17,625 nucleotides of DNA, from positions 1 through 17,625 of the forward strand of contig PMYF01000560.1 in the NCBI GenBank assembly GCA_003171295.1, given 5' to 3'. The stretch is from Acidobacteriota bacterium (GTDB lineage Bacteria > Acidobacteriota > Terriglobia > UBA7540). A model generated the notes under the pieces. It saw nothing but the letters and a program-made list of their open reading frames with translations. It was not told the DNA's origin and searched no databases. Positions within the stretch are counted from its first letter, which is position 1. Every line of letters starts with the position of its first letter. Positions 1 through 6,736 of this stretch are shown here, one piece after another. Both the position numbers and the translations under genes were made by a program.

Positions 1-1651
1 GGGTCAGGTTGTTCGTGCTCCCATCGGTGTAGGTCCCGGTCGCTGTGAACTGCTGGGTGGTCCCTGAGGCCACCGCCGGGTTAGCCGGCGTTACCGCGAT
101 GGAGACTAACGCGGGCGGGCTCACGGTCAGCGTGGTTGATCCACTGACGCCGCCGGAAGCCGCAGTAATCGTGGTTGCGCCCGTGGCCACCGTGGTAACC
201 AATCCGGCTGTATTGACGATGGCCACATTGGTAGCCGACGAGGTCCAGTTCGCTGCATTGAGGGTTACGGCCGTCCCGTTATTGTAATTCCCAGTGGCGG
301 TAAGCTGCTGTGTCGTCCCCAAGGCAGGGGAGGGACTGGCGGGTGCGACCGTGATCGAGGTGAGTGCTACGGCGGTGCCCAATCCCTGCAAGGCCGCAAT
401 TTGCGGACTGGTGCTGGCGCTGTCCGTGACGGTCAGTATCCCGGACGTGCTGCCCGCGGCCGTGGGAACGAACGCCACGCTAATGACGCAGGTTCCACTC
501 GGGGGCAGAGATGCAGGACATGCCGCTGCCGTAAAAGGCCCCGTAACTGTGACCGAGGAGATATTTAAGGTCGTCGATTGGTAGTTTGTCAGGGTAACCG
601 TCTGGACTTTGCTGGTAGTCCCCACCACCTGGCTTGGGAATTGCAAGAGCGTCGGGGATAAGGAAACGGTGAGAGCCCCCGTTCCCGTAAGCGTCAAGGT
701 CTGCGGGCTGTTGCTTGCGTCATCCGTGAAGGTAACCGCCCCTGTGCGCGTCCCCACCGCCATGGGCGTAAACGTGATGCCGAGCGCGCAACTGCTATGA
801 GCGGCAAGCGGGGTGGCACATCGGGTTGCCGCAAAGTCGCCCGTCACAACGGCGCTGCTCATATTCAGAGGAATCGATTGGTTGTTGGTCAGCGTCACCG
901 TCTTGCTGCTGCTGGTCGTATTGATTGCCTGGCTGGAAAAGGAAATGGCCGTCTGGGAGAGCGTGACAGGTTGCGCCCCGAGGCCGTTTAAGGTCGCAGT
1001 TTGCGGACTGTTACTCGCATCGTCGCTCACCGTTAAGGTTCCCGTGCGCGAGCCGAGTGTGGAAGGCGCAAACGTGACGCTGATTACGCAACTACCGTGG
1101 GCGGCAAGCGGGGAGGCACAACTGCTTGCCGCAAAGTCACCCGTGCTCGTGACACCAGTGATGTTCAGCGGGATGGTCTGATTGTTGGTCAGGGTAACGG
1201 TTTGAGCTGCGCTGCTTGTCCCCACGGCCTGGCTCGGGAAAGTGAGAGTGGCAGGGTTGAGGGTGACCGCGGCAACGCCTGTGCCGCTCAAAGTCACAAC
1301 TTGCGGGGTATTGGAAGCATTGTCAGTTATCGTCGAGGTTCCCGAACTGCTTCCCAGGGTGGGGGGGGTGAACGTGAGGCCCACCGTGCAACTGCCCTTC
1401 GGGAGGATCGTTGCGTTGGCGCAGTTGTTCGATTGAAAACTCCCCGTGGCCGCCATACTGGTAATGACGAGATTGCTCGTTCCGGAGTTCGTGATGGACA
1501 GGTTCCGAGAGGCGGTGGTTGCGACTACCACGCTGCCGAAAGGAATCGTGGTGGCCGTGAGGGTCGCAACCTGCGCCTGCGCAGTATCCCAGCAGGCAAG
1601 CCAGATGAGAGGAAACACCGTTAGTGCAATCCCGAGCCTGCGAAGTCTCAT
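1..1651 (-). CDS. Secreted choice-of-anchor-D / BIG2 repeat protein (3' end outside window)
   Basis: The minus strand is open without a stop from the ATG at 1651-1649 to the window edge, giving the first 550 residues. Residues 1-26 look like a Sec signal peptide: a basic MRLRR start, a hydrophobic core and a likely cut after AQA. Residues about 28-427 are four tandem beta-sandwich repeats of about 100 residues of the choice-of-anchor-D (ASPM/SPD-2/Hydin-like) type. Each has a SQxVGTTS-like opening, a TVTLTN strand, a Cys-x9/10-Cys pair (candidate disulfide), a VTFxP strand and a GTLTVxDxASNSPQ ending. From about residue 428 come two BIG2 Ig-like repeats with an 85-residue period and the TTQQxTATGxYxDG signature; the second is cut by the edge. 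A GGAG/GAGG purine stretch precedes the ATG. Such proteins are usually exported surface or adhesion proteins; the exact role here is unknown. It lies about 780 bp beyond the EPS operon and is probably a separate transcription unit. Confidence 0.9.
   Translation of the reverse strand, partial: MRLRRLGIALTVFPLIWLACWDTAQAQVATLTATTIPFGSVVVATTASRNLSITNSGTSNLVITSMAATGSFQSNNCANATILPKGSCTVGLTFTPPTLGSSSGTSTITDNASNTPQVVTLSGTGVAAVTLNPATLTFPSQAVGTSSAAQTVTLTNNQTIPLNITGVTSTGDFAASSCASPLAAHGSCVISVTFAPSTLGSRTGTLTVSDDASNSPQTATLNGLGAQPVTLSQTAISFSSQAINTTSSSKTVTLTNNQSIPLNMSSAVVTGDFAATRCATPLAAHSSCALGITFTPMAVGTRTGAVTFTDDASNSPQTLTLTGTGALTVSLSPTLLQFPSQVVGTTSKVQTVTLTNYQSTTLNISSVTVTGPFTAAACPASLPPSGTCVISVAFVPTAAGSTSGILTVTDSASTSPQIAALQGLGTAVALTSITVAPASPSPALGTTQQLTATGNYNNGTAVTLNAANWTSSATNVAIVNTAGLVTTVATGATTITAASGGVSGSTTLTVSPPALVSIAVTPANPAVASGTTQQFTATGTYTDGSTNNLT
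371..1570 (-). repeat. Four tandem ~300-bp coding repeats (choice-of-anchor-D domains)
   Basis: Equivalent codons recur at an almost fixed spacing. The plus-strand segment that is complementary to the codons ahead of the Cys pair (GCCGCAAAG or a variant) begins at 528, 828 and 1128, exactly 300 bp apart; the matching site in the N-terminal-most repeat is at about 1431, 303 bp on, because that copy has one extra residue between its cysteines. Copies 2 and 3 (around 766-860 and 1066-1160) are clearly alike at DNA level. The others have diverged and are recognised mainly by protein sequence. This suggests internal duplication followed by drift at constant domain length. Confidence 0.8.
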
Positions 1652-2420
1652 GACCCTCAGCTCCTGTTTCCGCCCCACAAGGTGGGCATCCAAGACCAAA
1701 CTGTCTGGAGGAGCGACGTCTCCTTCGTTGTACCGCCTGTCAAACTATGAGTCCGATCTCTTGCATCGAAGCTGGCCCTTGGACAGGAGCATTGGACGCA
1801 GGGATGCCGGTCCGCCTACGGTCAGAGCCTGAAGAGCCGCGATGAGAACCCGGCCCATCCGAATCCGCCCGGCAAGTTCCTGGGTGGCTTGATGGATCAA
1901 ATTGCCACGAGGCTAGCTCGGGCAGCAGGGTGAATAGAGCTAAGTGACCCCGGGAGTTGGCGTTCAAACAGTCCGTAGGCTGCATACGCTGGCTTTCAAT
2001 CCCCCCCATTGAGAGAAGACAACCACGATGGGCGGCATTGGTTTTGAATAGAATTGAATTGGACAATAAGCCTGAATATATAACGTAGCCTGCTCTACTT
2101 GCCTTAGTCAAAGAATAATCTTAGACATCTTGCCCGATTCGGGATTTGCGCCACTACGCTTGCTTCCCGGTCGGCTTGGGAAGACAGGGGGATTAGAACG
2201 GGTCAGGCTGGAGGCGGGGGAGCCCATGCCACTACTTCTTGGGATGGCCGCAGATTACGGCCTGTCCGGCCAGTTTCCTGGGTGGGGGAGAGAGAGCAGC
2301 CGGTAATCAAGGCTCACCGTGAGGCTCGCCCGGGCTTGGCCTGCCCGGTGGTCGAAGAAGGCAGCTTATCCTTTCCATCGGTGGGTGCGGTCTGGGCCAG
2401 GATCGCCCATTTGAATTCTC
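1652..2420. other. Intergenic region between the EPS operon and the repeat-protein gene
   Basis: About 770 bp with no convincing gene. A 123-codon minus-strand reading frame (1740-2111) has no recognisable domain, no good ribosome site and a low-complexity Ser/Gly/Arg-rich end, so it is not called. The AT-rich part at 2040-2120 is the most promoter-like segment for the downstream gene: on the minus strand TTGACT (2106-2111) is followed by TTATATATT (2075-2083), but the spacing of 22 nt or more is too long for a standard sigma-70 promoter. A perfect TTGACA occurs at 1738-1743 with no good -10 box behind it. Small inverted repeats such as CTTCCC/GGGAAG near 2165-2190 have no T-run and are not called terminators. 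Confidence 0.5.
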
Positions 2421-2446
2421 AAGAAACCCGACCCTCAGGGGTTGGG
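2421..2446 (-). terminator. Intrinsic terminator at the end of the EPS operon
   Basis: Read on the minus strand, arm CCCAACCC (2446-2439) can pair with GGGTCGGG (2434-2427) around the tetraloop CTGA, with a single A-C mismatch, and is followed directly by TTTCTT (2426-2421). The TGA stop codon of the GT4 gene (2437-2435) lies inside the loop, so the last codons of the gene form the 5' arm. Position, GC-rich stem and U-rich tail fit a Rho-independent terminator for the nine-gene run above it. Confidence 0.65.
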
Positions 2447-3697
2447 AACATGTTCCGGGGCTTCCATGGGGATGCCACGGGCTACGGGTTTTTGGCTGGT
2501 TTCGCACACACGTTCCAGCATGGCGTGAAAGGATTGGGCGACTTGGGGCCAGCCGAAACCGTTCTCGACTAAGCTCCGCGCTGCCCGCCCCAGGCGCTGC
2601 CGCAAAGGGGTGTCTGCGAGCAGCCGAAGCACGGCGGCGGCGAATTCTTCCGGCTCATCCGCGATGAGCAGGTGCTCTCCCGAGACGACAGGCAGACCTT
2701 CAACCCCGATCCGGGTGGAAACGATCGCTTTGCCCATCGCCATGGCCTCAAATACCTTCAAGCGGGTTCCGCTGCCCACTTGCAGCGGCAAGACGTAGAC
2801 CGCTGCTTCTGCGGTGTAGGGTCGCACGTCGGAGACGGTACCGGTAAGCCGAATCCGAGGGTCCGTTCTTGCCAACTGCCGTAATTTTTCAGTGGGATCG
2901 CGTCCGGCCACGGTCAGCGTGAGTTCGGGGGCGGAGGGGAACATGAGGGGCAGGATCTTCTGCGCGAAATAAAGGATCGCGTCCTCGTTGGCCAGCCAAT
3001 CCATGGAACCCGTAAAGACCAGTTTGTGCGGATTTTCCAGCGCCTCCGACGGGCGGAAATACTCCAGGTCCACCCCCGTGGCTATGACTGAAAGTTGCGC
3101 GGAAGGCACATGCACAGCAAAGAAATCGCGATCGACCTCCGACACCGCGATCACATGGTCGAAGACGCGGCTACGGAGGGACTCGAACCTGCGCATTTTG
3201 TAGTATTCAAGCCCGGTGACGAGTTTCCAGACCGGATTGCGAGTGACCTCGAAATGCCGCTTCCAGATTACGGTTTCAGCGTTATGAGCGAAAAGCACCT
3301 GCGGGCAGGGTAGTTGGTCGGGCAAATTCAGGCAGGGGAAAAGAAAGTCGCACACGACCACATCAAAATTTTCCTGCCGCAACACCTCGCGAACTCGCTC
3401 GCGCACCTGCGGGATTCCATACTGCCGGACGACGTAGGGCACCGGCGAGGGCAGTTTTCGCAAGTAGTCTAGTCGATAGCCCAGGCTGTACTTCTTCGGC
3501 ATAGCGACGGGCATCGAGATCAGGCGGGTGAAGAGGCGCTCGGCGCCATTGTGCGAAGACGGCACATGGCTGGGGAAGAAGCTGAGGACCGTAAGCTGGT
3601 CCTGTTTCGCGAGCTCCTTGAGGAGGTTCCACGTACGGATCTTGCCGCCCGTGTCGAGCGGCAATAAAGGTCCCTGCTTGATCCAGAAGATTTTCAC
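2435..3697 (-). CDS. Glycosyltransferase, GT4 type (stp1-like sugar transferase)
   Basis: A 420-residue GT-B fold glycosyltransferase, normal length for the family, expected to transfer a sugar from an activated nucleotide donor onto the lipid-linked EPS repeat unit at the cytoplasmic face of the inner membrane. The N-terminus (KIFWIKQGPLLPLDTGGKIR) is the Rossmann strand and glycine-rich loop typical of the group. Also visible are VIAVSE near 192-197, TGVD at 207-210, FTGSMDW at 228-234 and the donor-site block GSGTRLKVFEAMAMG at 308-322. Only the second Glu of the EX7E motif is present. The pattern resembles the sugar transferases (stp1, TIGR03087 as I recall it) found in exosortase-associated EPS loci. 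The start is GTG at 3697-3695, with no in-frame ATG nearby; GGCGGGG lies 8 nt upstream. Last gene of the operon, 255 nt behind the polymerase gene. Donor and acceptor sugars cannot be told from sequence. Confidence 0.9.
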   Translation of the reverse strand: MKIFWIKQGPLLPLDTGGKIRTWNLLKELAKQDQLTVLSFFPSHVPSSHNGAERLFTRLISMPVAMPKKYSLGYRLDYLRKLPSPVPYVVRQYGIPQVRERVREVLRQENFDVVVCDFLFPCLNLPDQLPCPQVLFAHNAETVIWKRHFEVTRNPVWKLVTGLEYYKMRRFESLRSRVFDHVIAVSEVDRDFFAVHVPSAQLSVIATGVDLEYFRPSEALENPHKLVFTGSMDWLANEDAILYFAQKILPLMFPSAPELTLTVAGRDPTEKLRQLARTDPRIRLTGTVSDVRPYTAEAAVYVLPLQVGSGTRLKVFEAMAMGKAIVSTRIGVEGLPVVSGEHLLIADEPEEFAAAVLRLLADTPLRQRLGRAARSLVENGFGWPQVAQSFHAMLERVCETSQKPVARGIPMEAPEHVPNP

Positions 3698-3722
3698 GGA
3701 GATGACCCCGCCGAAGCTTCTG

Positions 3723-3745
3723 CCCCGGCTATCATAGCGCCAGGG
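3723..3745 (-). promoter_or_regulatory. Stem-loop in the leader of the GT4 gene
   Basis: On the minus strand CCCTGGC (3745-3739) pairs with GCCGGGG (3729-3723) over seven positions, one of them a U-G wobble, around a 9-nt loop that itself contains the GCTA/TAGC inverted repeat. It ends 25 nt before the GTG start. No U-run follows, so it is not a terminator; an RNA structure affecting stability or translation is possible but unproven. Confidence 0.35.
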
Positions 3746-3828
3746 ACCGGCAGCTCAGCTACCTCCGCCCGCACACTGGCAATCAATTGTATCGGATAAT
3801 GACGCTTCGCCCTTTAGAAGCCAACGTC

Positions 3829-3837
3829 AGTATATCA
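3829..3837 (-). promoter_or_regulatory. Possible extended -10 promoter before the GT4 gene
   Basis: The minus strand reads TGATATACT, matching the extended -10 consensus TGnTATAAT at all but one position, about 130 nt before the GTG start in the 255-nt gap. No good -35 box lies 17-18 nt upstream, which an extended -10 site can tolerate. A second weak pair, TTGGCT then CATTAT at 17-nt spacing, lies just downstream. It could give the last glycosyltransferase its own transcription. Confidence 0.3.
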
Positions 3838-3952
3838 TTTTGCGTCGGAAGGTGCACCTGCGAATCAACGGGGGATTTGCCTTCACCCCATTTGGTGGGT
3901 GCGAATTCCATCTATCCAGCAGTTCTTAACTCCGCGCGCGGGGGGGACGTTT

Positions 3953-5311
3953 CTAAGCCGCGGCAGCGGGAGCAAGCGCATCACGGGCAGGCGCGCGCAC
4001 GTCGATTCGAGATACGAGATTAATCAAGCTCAGCCCGATGCCGGCGACGATGAAGAAATAGGGTTGATAGCCCAGATGTGCAACTGTGCTGAACAAGACG
4101 TATCCGCAGAAACTGACCATCGTGGCGTCGGAGGCCATGCGGATCTCCCTGAAATGCGGGAGCGTGGTTCGGGCGGCGGTCACACGCCGCCTCAGTTCAC
4201 GGAGACTTTTGAACGTGACGTAGAGGAGAAAAAGGTGAAGGAGCAACCCCGGGATCCCCAGTTCCGCGGAGAGCTGCAAGAAGGTATCGTGGCAACCGAG
4301 CCACTCACCGGCGCCGGAATTGAAACGGGCGTGTGCAGCGGCGGGAAAGTTGTTCATGCCGACACCGAAAATCGGGTTCTCCTTCGTCAGAATCAGGGCC
4401 CTGACCAGGAGCATCTCGCGCTCTTGCATCGAAACGAGGGCAGAGCCGGCCGTGGAGTTGGGGTCCACCTGGCTGACATCGTCACTGGAAAACAGGGCAG
4501 AGAAGCGTTGCCACAGACCCTGGGGCGCCAGGGGGAGGATCAGAACACACCCCAGCACCAGAACGCCCACCGTCTTGACGAGGCTGATACCCCAGTCGCG
4601 CAACTTCCAAAAGACCAGCAGGACCACGGCGGTTTCCACCAGCAGGCCGCCCCGCGATTCCGTCATCAGGTTCGCCAACGTGAAAGTCGCCACGACGAAA
4701 CCCGCGAACAGGCGAACGACCAGGCGTGTATGCAGGAAGAAAGTGAACAGCGCAAAGGGCAGCAACAGGATCAGGGTCATGGCGAAGAAGTTCGGCCCCG
4801 AATAGAGGCCACTGGCATTGGTCACCAGACGGCCCTCGGCAACGCTCTCACCTGTCAGAACTTTAAGCGCCACGGCCATCAGACTGACTCCCAGCGCGCC
4901 CACAATGCACACCCACACCGCCGACCACACCTGCCGGGCGGATTGCGGGACATTGGCCAGGAGGATGTAGAGGATGACCATCTTCACCCAGGCGTCCCAG
5001 AAGGTCTGCAAGCTGCCGGAGATCCAAAAGGAAAGAGGAATGGTAACGAGTATCCAAGCGGTCAGAAGTCCCAGGGCACGTGTAATGGGCGATAGCGGGA
5101 CGACTGCCTGGCCCGCAGAAAAGCGCTGCACCACATACGCCACCACGCAGACGCCGCCCGTGACCATGGGGAGGTGAAGACTCTGGAGCCACGTCAACTG
5201 ATCAAAGGGGCGAAAGAAAAGCAGGAACAGATAGAAGCCCAGGGCGAGAAAAAGGAAACGTCCCCGCTCTGTTTCCGCACCAACGGCCGCACGCGAGCTT
5301 GACGCTTTCAT
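3953..5311 (-). CDS. O-antigen ligase / Wzy-type polysaccharide polymerase, inner membrane
   Basis: A 452-residue polytopic membrane protein with around ten or more hydrophobic segments, the usual size for the Wzy_C/WaaL superfamily. It is expected to join lipid-linked repeat units in the periplasm into polymer, or to ligate glycan to an acceptor. Family marks: TESRGG at 217-222 at the end of a membrane segment; a large periplasmic loop about 270-348 containing ENPIFGVGMNNF (321-332); and HDTFLQLSAELGIPG (341-355), the conserved His-containing motif before the next membrane helix. Ligase and polymerase cannot be separated by sequence; the operon context (Wzz, kinase, transferases) favours polymerase. 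ATG at 5311-5309 follows only a weak purine stretch. It begins 163 nt after the GT2 gene and ends with an Ala-rich tail and TAG. Confidence 0.88.
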   Translation of the reverse strand: MKASSSRAAVGAETERGRFLFLALGFYLFLLFFRPFDQLTWLQSLHLPMVTGGVCVVAYVVQRFSAGQAVVPLSPITRALGLLTAWILVTIPLSFWISGSLQTFWDAWVKMVILYILLANVPQSARQVWSAVWVCIVGALGVSLMAVALKVLTGESVAEGRLVTNASGLYSGPNFFAMTLILLLPFALFTFFLHTRLVVRLFAGFVVATFTLANLMTESRGGLLVETAVVLLVFWKLRDWGISLVKTVGVLVLGCVLILPLAPQGLWQRFSALFSSDDVSQVDPNSTAGSALVSMQEREMLLVRALILTKENPIFGVGMNNFPAAAHARFNSGAGEWLGCHDTFLQLSAELGIPGLLLHLFLLYVTFKSLRELRRRVTAARTTLPHFREIRMASDATMVSFCGYVLFSTVAHLGYQPYFFIVAGIGLSLINLVSRIDVRAPARDALAPAAAA

Positions 5312-5378
5312 AGGGTGCTTCGAAGCCTTCCTCTATCGACGGTACCGTAGAACATATCCTGCCCGGAGTTGGCGGGTG

Positions 5379-5398
5379 TGGGGTCTTTTTCAACCCCA
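5379..5398 (-). other. Perfect 6-bp hairpin with A-rich loop upstream of the polymerase gene
   Basis: TGGGGT and ACCCCA flank the 8-nt loop TGAAAAAG on the minus strand, about 68 nt before the polymerase ATG. No U-run follows on either strand, so it does not look like a terminator. Possible leader structure. Confidence 0.3.
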
Positions 5399-5416
5399 TC
5401 GGACTTTGACGGAAAC

Positions 5417-5435
5417 CTGGGGCGCAAAGCCCGAG
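5417..5435 (-). other. Imperfect hairpin just after the GT2 gene
   Basis: On the minus strand CTCGGGC pairs with GCCCCAG (one mismatch in seven) around TTTGC, 39 nt after the GT2 stop, followed by GTTTCC. It might be a weak terminator or processing/stability hairpin between the GT2 and polymerase genes. It also resembles short palindromic elements scattered between genes in many genomes; no second copy is visible here. Confidence 0.25.
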
Positions 5436-5474
5436 CTACAGATCGTGCCACCTCTGCGCAGGTCGCCTGTCCGC

Positions 5475-6500
5475 TTAATCGGCATGCGCCGAGGCTTGCG
5501 TGAGCTTGCCCGCCCTGGTCCGGCGCATGACCAGAAAACGGGCCAGCCCGACCAGAAATCCGCTCCCCCAAGCGAGGTGAATCGTCGCGAAAGCGAAGGG
5601 AACGAGAAAATGCCTCCAGCCCTGCCGAGCCAAAATCATTCCGGAGACAAACAGATTGGTCAAGGTGTAGATACAGGGAACCAGCAACGCGAGCAGAGGC
5701 GAAAACCGTGCCAGCGCGAGCGAAAGCAGCAGGCTCGCCACAAAAGCCGGTGGCACCAGTTGCCGCAAGCCTAAGGATGTGGGGTGAATGAGAGAGGTCT
5801 TCGCCCTCCACATCCCATAACGGAAGTATTGGCGCGCCAGAGCCCGCAGCGAACTCCGCACGTGATAGGTCGAGCGGAGGTCGGCCGAGAGCAGAATCTT
5901 TCCGCCCGCCTCGCGCAGGCGGTGATTGAGTTCTGAATCCTCATTGATCAGCCATTTTTCATTGAATCCGCCGAGCTTCGTCAAGGTCTGCTTGCGCCAG
6001 GTGCCCAAGTAAACGGAGTCCTCCACCCAGCGCGTTTCGGTCCCGTAATGGTAGTAGGAATTTCCCACCCCGAAGGGTGAACTGGTCGCCGAGGCGATGG
6101 CCCGCGTCACCGGGGTGTCCCCCGCAGGCTTCTGCACCCCCCCGACCATGGTGGCTCCACTGGTTTCGAGCGCCTCGACCGCCTGCCGAATATAGTCCGG
6201 CGCATAGGTCGTGTGTGCGTCCATGCGCACGATGATTTCGCCCCGTGCCGCCCGTATGCCGATGTTGAGGGCAGCCGGAATCACGCGCCGAGGGTTCTTG
6301 AGCAGGCGAATGAAGGGGTAACGGCGCCCATAACTTTGGACGATTTCTCGCGTGCGATCCGTGCTCACGCCGTCGATGACCAGGATTTCGAGCTGTGCGT
6401 GGGGGTAATCATTTCCCAAGATCGATTCCAAGCAACTACCCATGTATTTCTCTTCATTGCGCGCGGGCATCAAAATGGAGACTTTAATGTGATTAGCCAT
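5475..6500 (-). CDS. Family 2 glycosyltransferase (ExoA-like) with C-terminal membrane segments
   Basis: A 341-residue inverting GT2 (GT-A fold) enzyme. The N-terminus VSILMPARNEEKYM (7-20) is the typical nucleotide-binding start, VIDGVSTDRT (41-50) the next loop, and MDAH at 93-96 the DxD-type metal/donor site. NEDSEL near 186-191 is the conserved acidic motif containing the likely catalytic Asp. Residues about 247-317 contain three or so hydrophobic segments anchoring it in the inner membrane, as in succinoglycan ExoA-type transferases. It should add one sugar of the EPS repeat unit on the cytoplasmic side; the sugar is not predictable. The start ATG (6500-6498) has a strong AGGGGAG four bases upstream. 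It follows the kinase gene after a 236-nt gap holding inverted repeats. Confidence 0.92.
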   Translation of the reverse strand: MANHIKVSILMPARNEEKYMGSCLESILGNDYPHAQLEILVIDGVSTDRTREIVQSYGRRYPFIRLLKNPRRVIPAALNIGIRAARGEIIVRMDAHTTYAPDYIRQAVEALETSGATMVGGVQKPAGDTPVTRAIASATSSPFGVGNSYYHYGTETRWVEDSVYLGTWRKQTLTKLGGFNEKWLINEDSELNHRLREAGGKILLSADLRSTYHVRSSLRALARQYFRYGMWRAKTSLIHPTSLGLRQLVPPAFVASLLLSLALARFSPLLALLVPCIYTLTNLFVSGMILARQGWRHFLVPFAFATIHLAWGSGFLVGLARFLVMRRTRAGKLTQASAHAD

Positions 6501-6567
6501 CCCACTCCCCTGATCAGTTGTAACGGCGACGGAGTCTTGGGCGTCAGTTGAGATTCGCTGGCCCCAT

Positions 6568-6585
6568 GACCAAGGTTACTTGGCC
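6568..6585 (-). other. Hairpin in the gap between kinase and GT2 genes
   Basis: The minus strand reads GGCCAAG, loop TAAC, CTTGGTC: seven pairs, one a G-U wobble. On the plus strand that pair would be an A-C mismatch, so the fold suits an RNA transcribed in the operon direction. It lies about 68 nt before the GT2 start. No U-run follows. Confidence 0.35.
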
Positions 6586-6599
6586 CCGACTTGGGAACT

Positions 6600-6628
6600 C
6601 AGGGATCCTTGCAGGACATGAATCCCTG
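6600..6628 (-). other. 7-bp inverted repeat in the gap between kinase and GT2 genes
   Basis: CAGGGAT and ATCCCTG flank a 15-nt loop that contains a smaller TCCT/AGGA inverted repeat. It sits 14 nt upstream of the neighbouring hairpin in the transcript. It could be paired RNA or a dimeric protein-binding site; no terminator tail follows in the operon direction. Confidence 0.3.
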
Positions 6629-6736
6629 TTTCGCAGGTGCGGTTCGTCTTGAGTTTTGCGGATCCGATTACCGGTCCGCGTGCCGCCCAAGAACGCAGAG
6701 CCCAGCGAATGCCGCTTTGTCGCGATCGCCGCCCGA

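Noticed and set aside
813..1832. Several plus-strand frames opposite the repeat protein
   Set aside because: They mirror the 300-bp repeats of the real minus-strand gene, which has a signal peptide and known domain types.
1740..2111. 123-codon minus-strand frame as a small gene
   Set aside because: No recognisable domain, poor start context, low-complexity end, and it overlaps the most promoter-like AT-rich block.
3938..3950. CGCGCGCG followed by a run of G just after the polymerase gene
   Set aside because: Could be a slippage tract but it is outside any coding sequence, so phase variation of a gene is not supported.
1758..4432. Shared 13-nt word CTCTTGCATCGAA near 1758 and 4420
   Set aside because: A single short match, one copy inside the polymerase coding sequence; no flanking similarity to support a repeat or attachment site.
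3899..5095. 398-codon plus-strand frame
   Set aside because: Antisense to the membrane polymerase gene; its Gln/Glu/Arg/His-rich composition is what the complement of hydrophobic codons gives, and no domain is recognisable.
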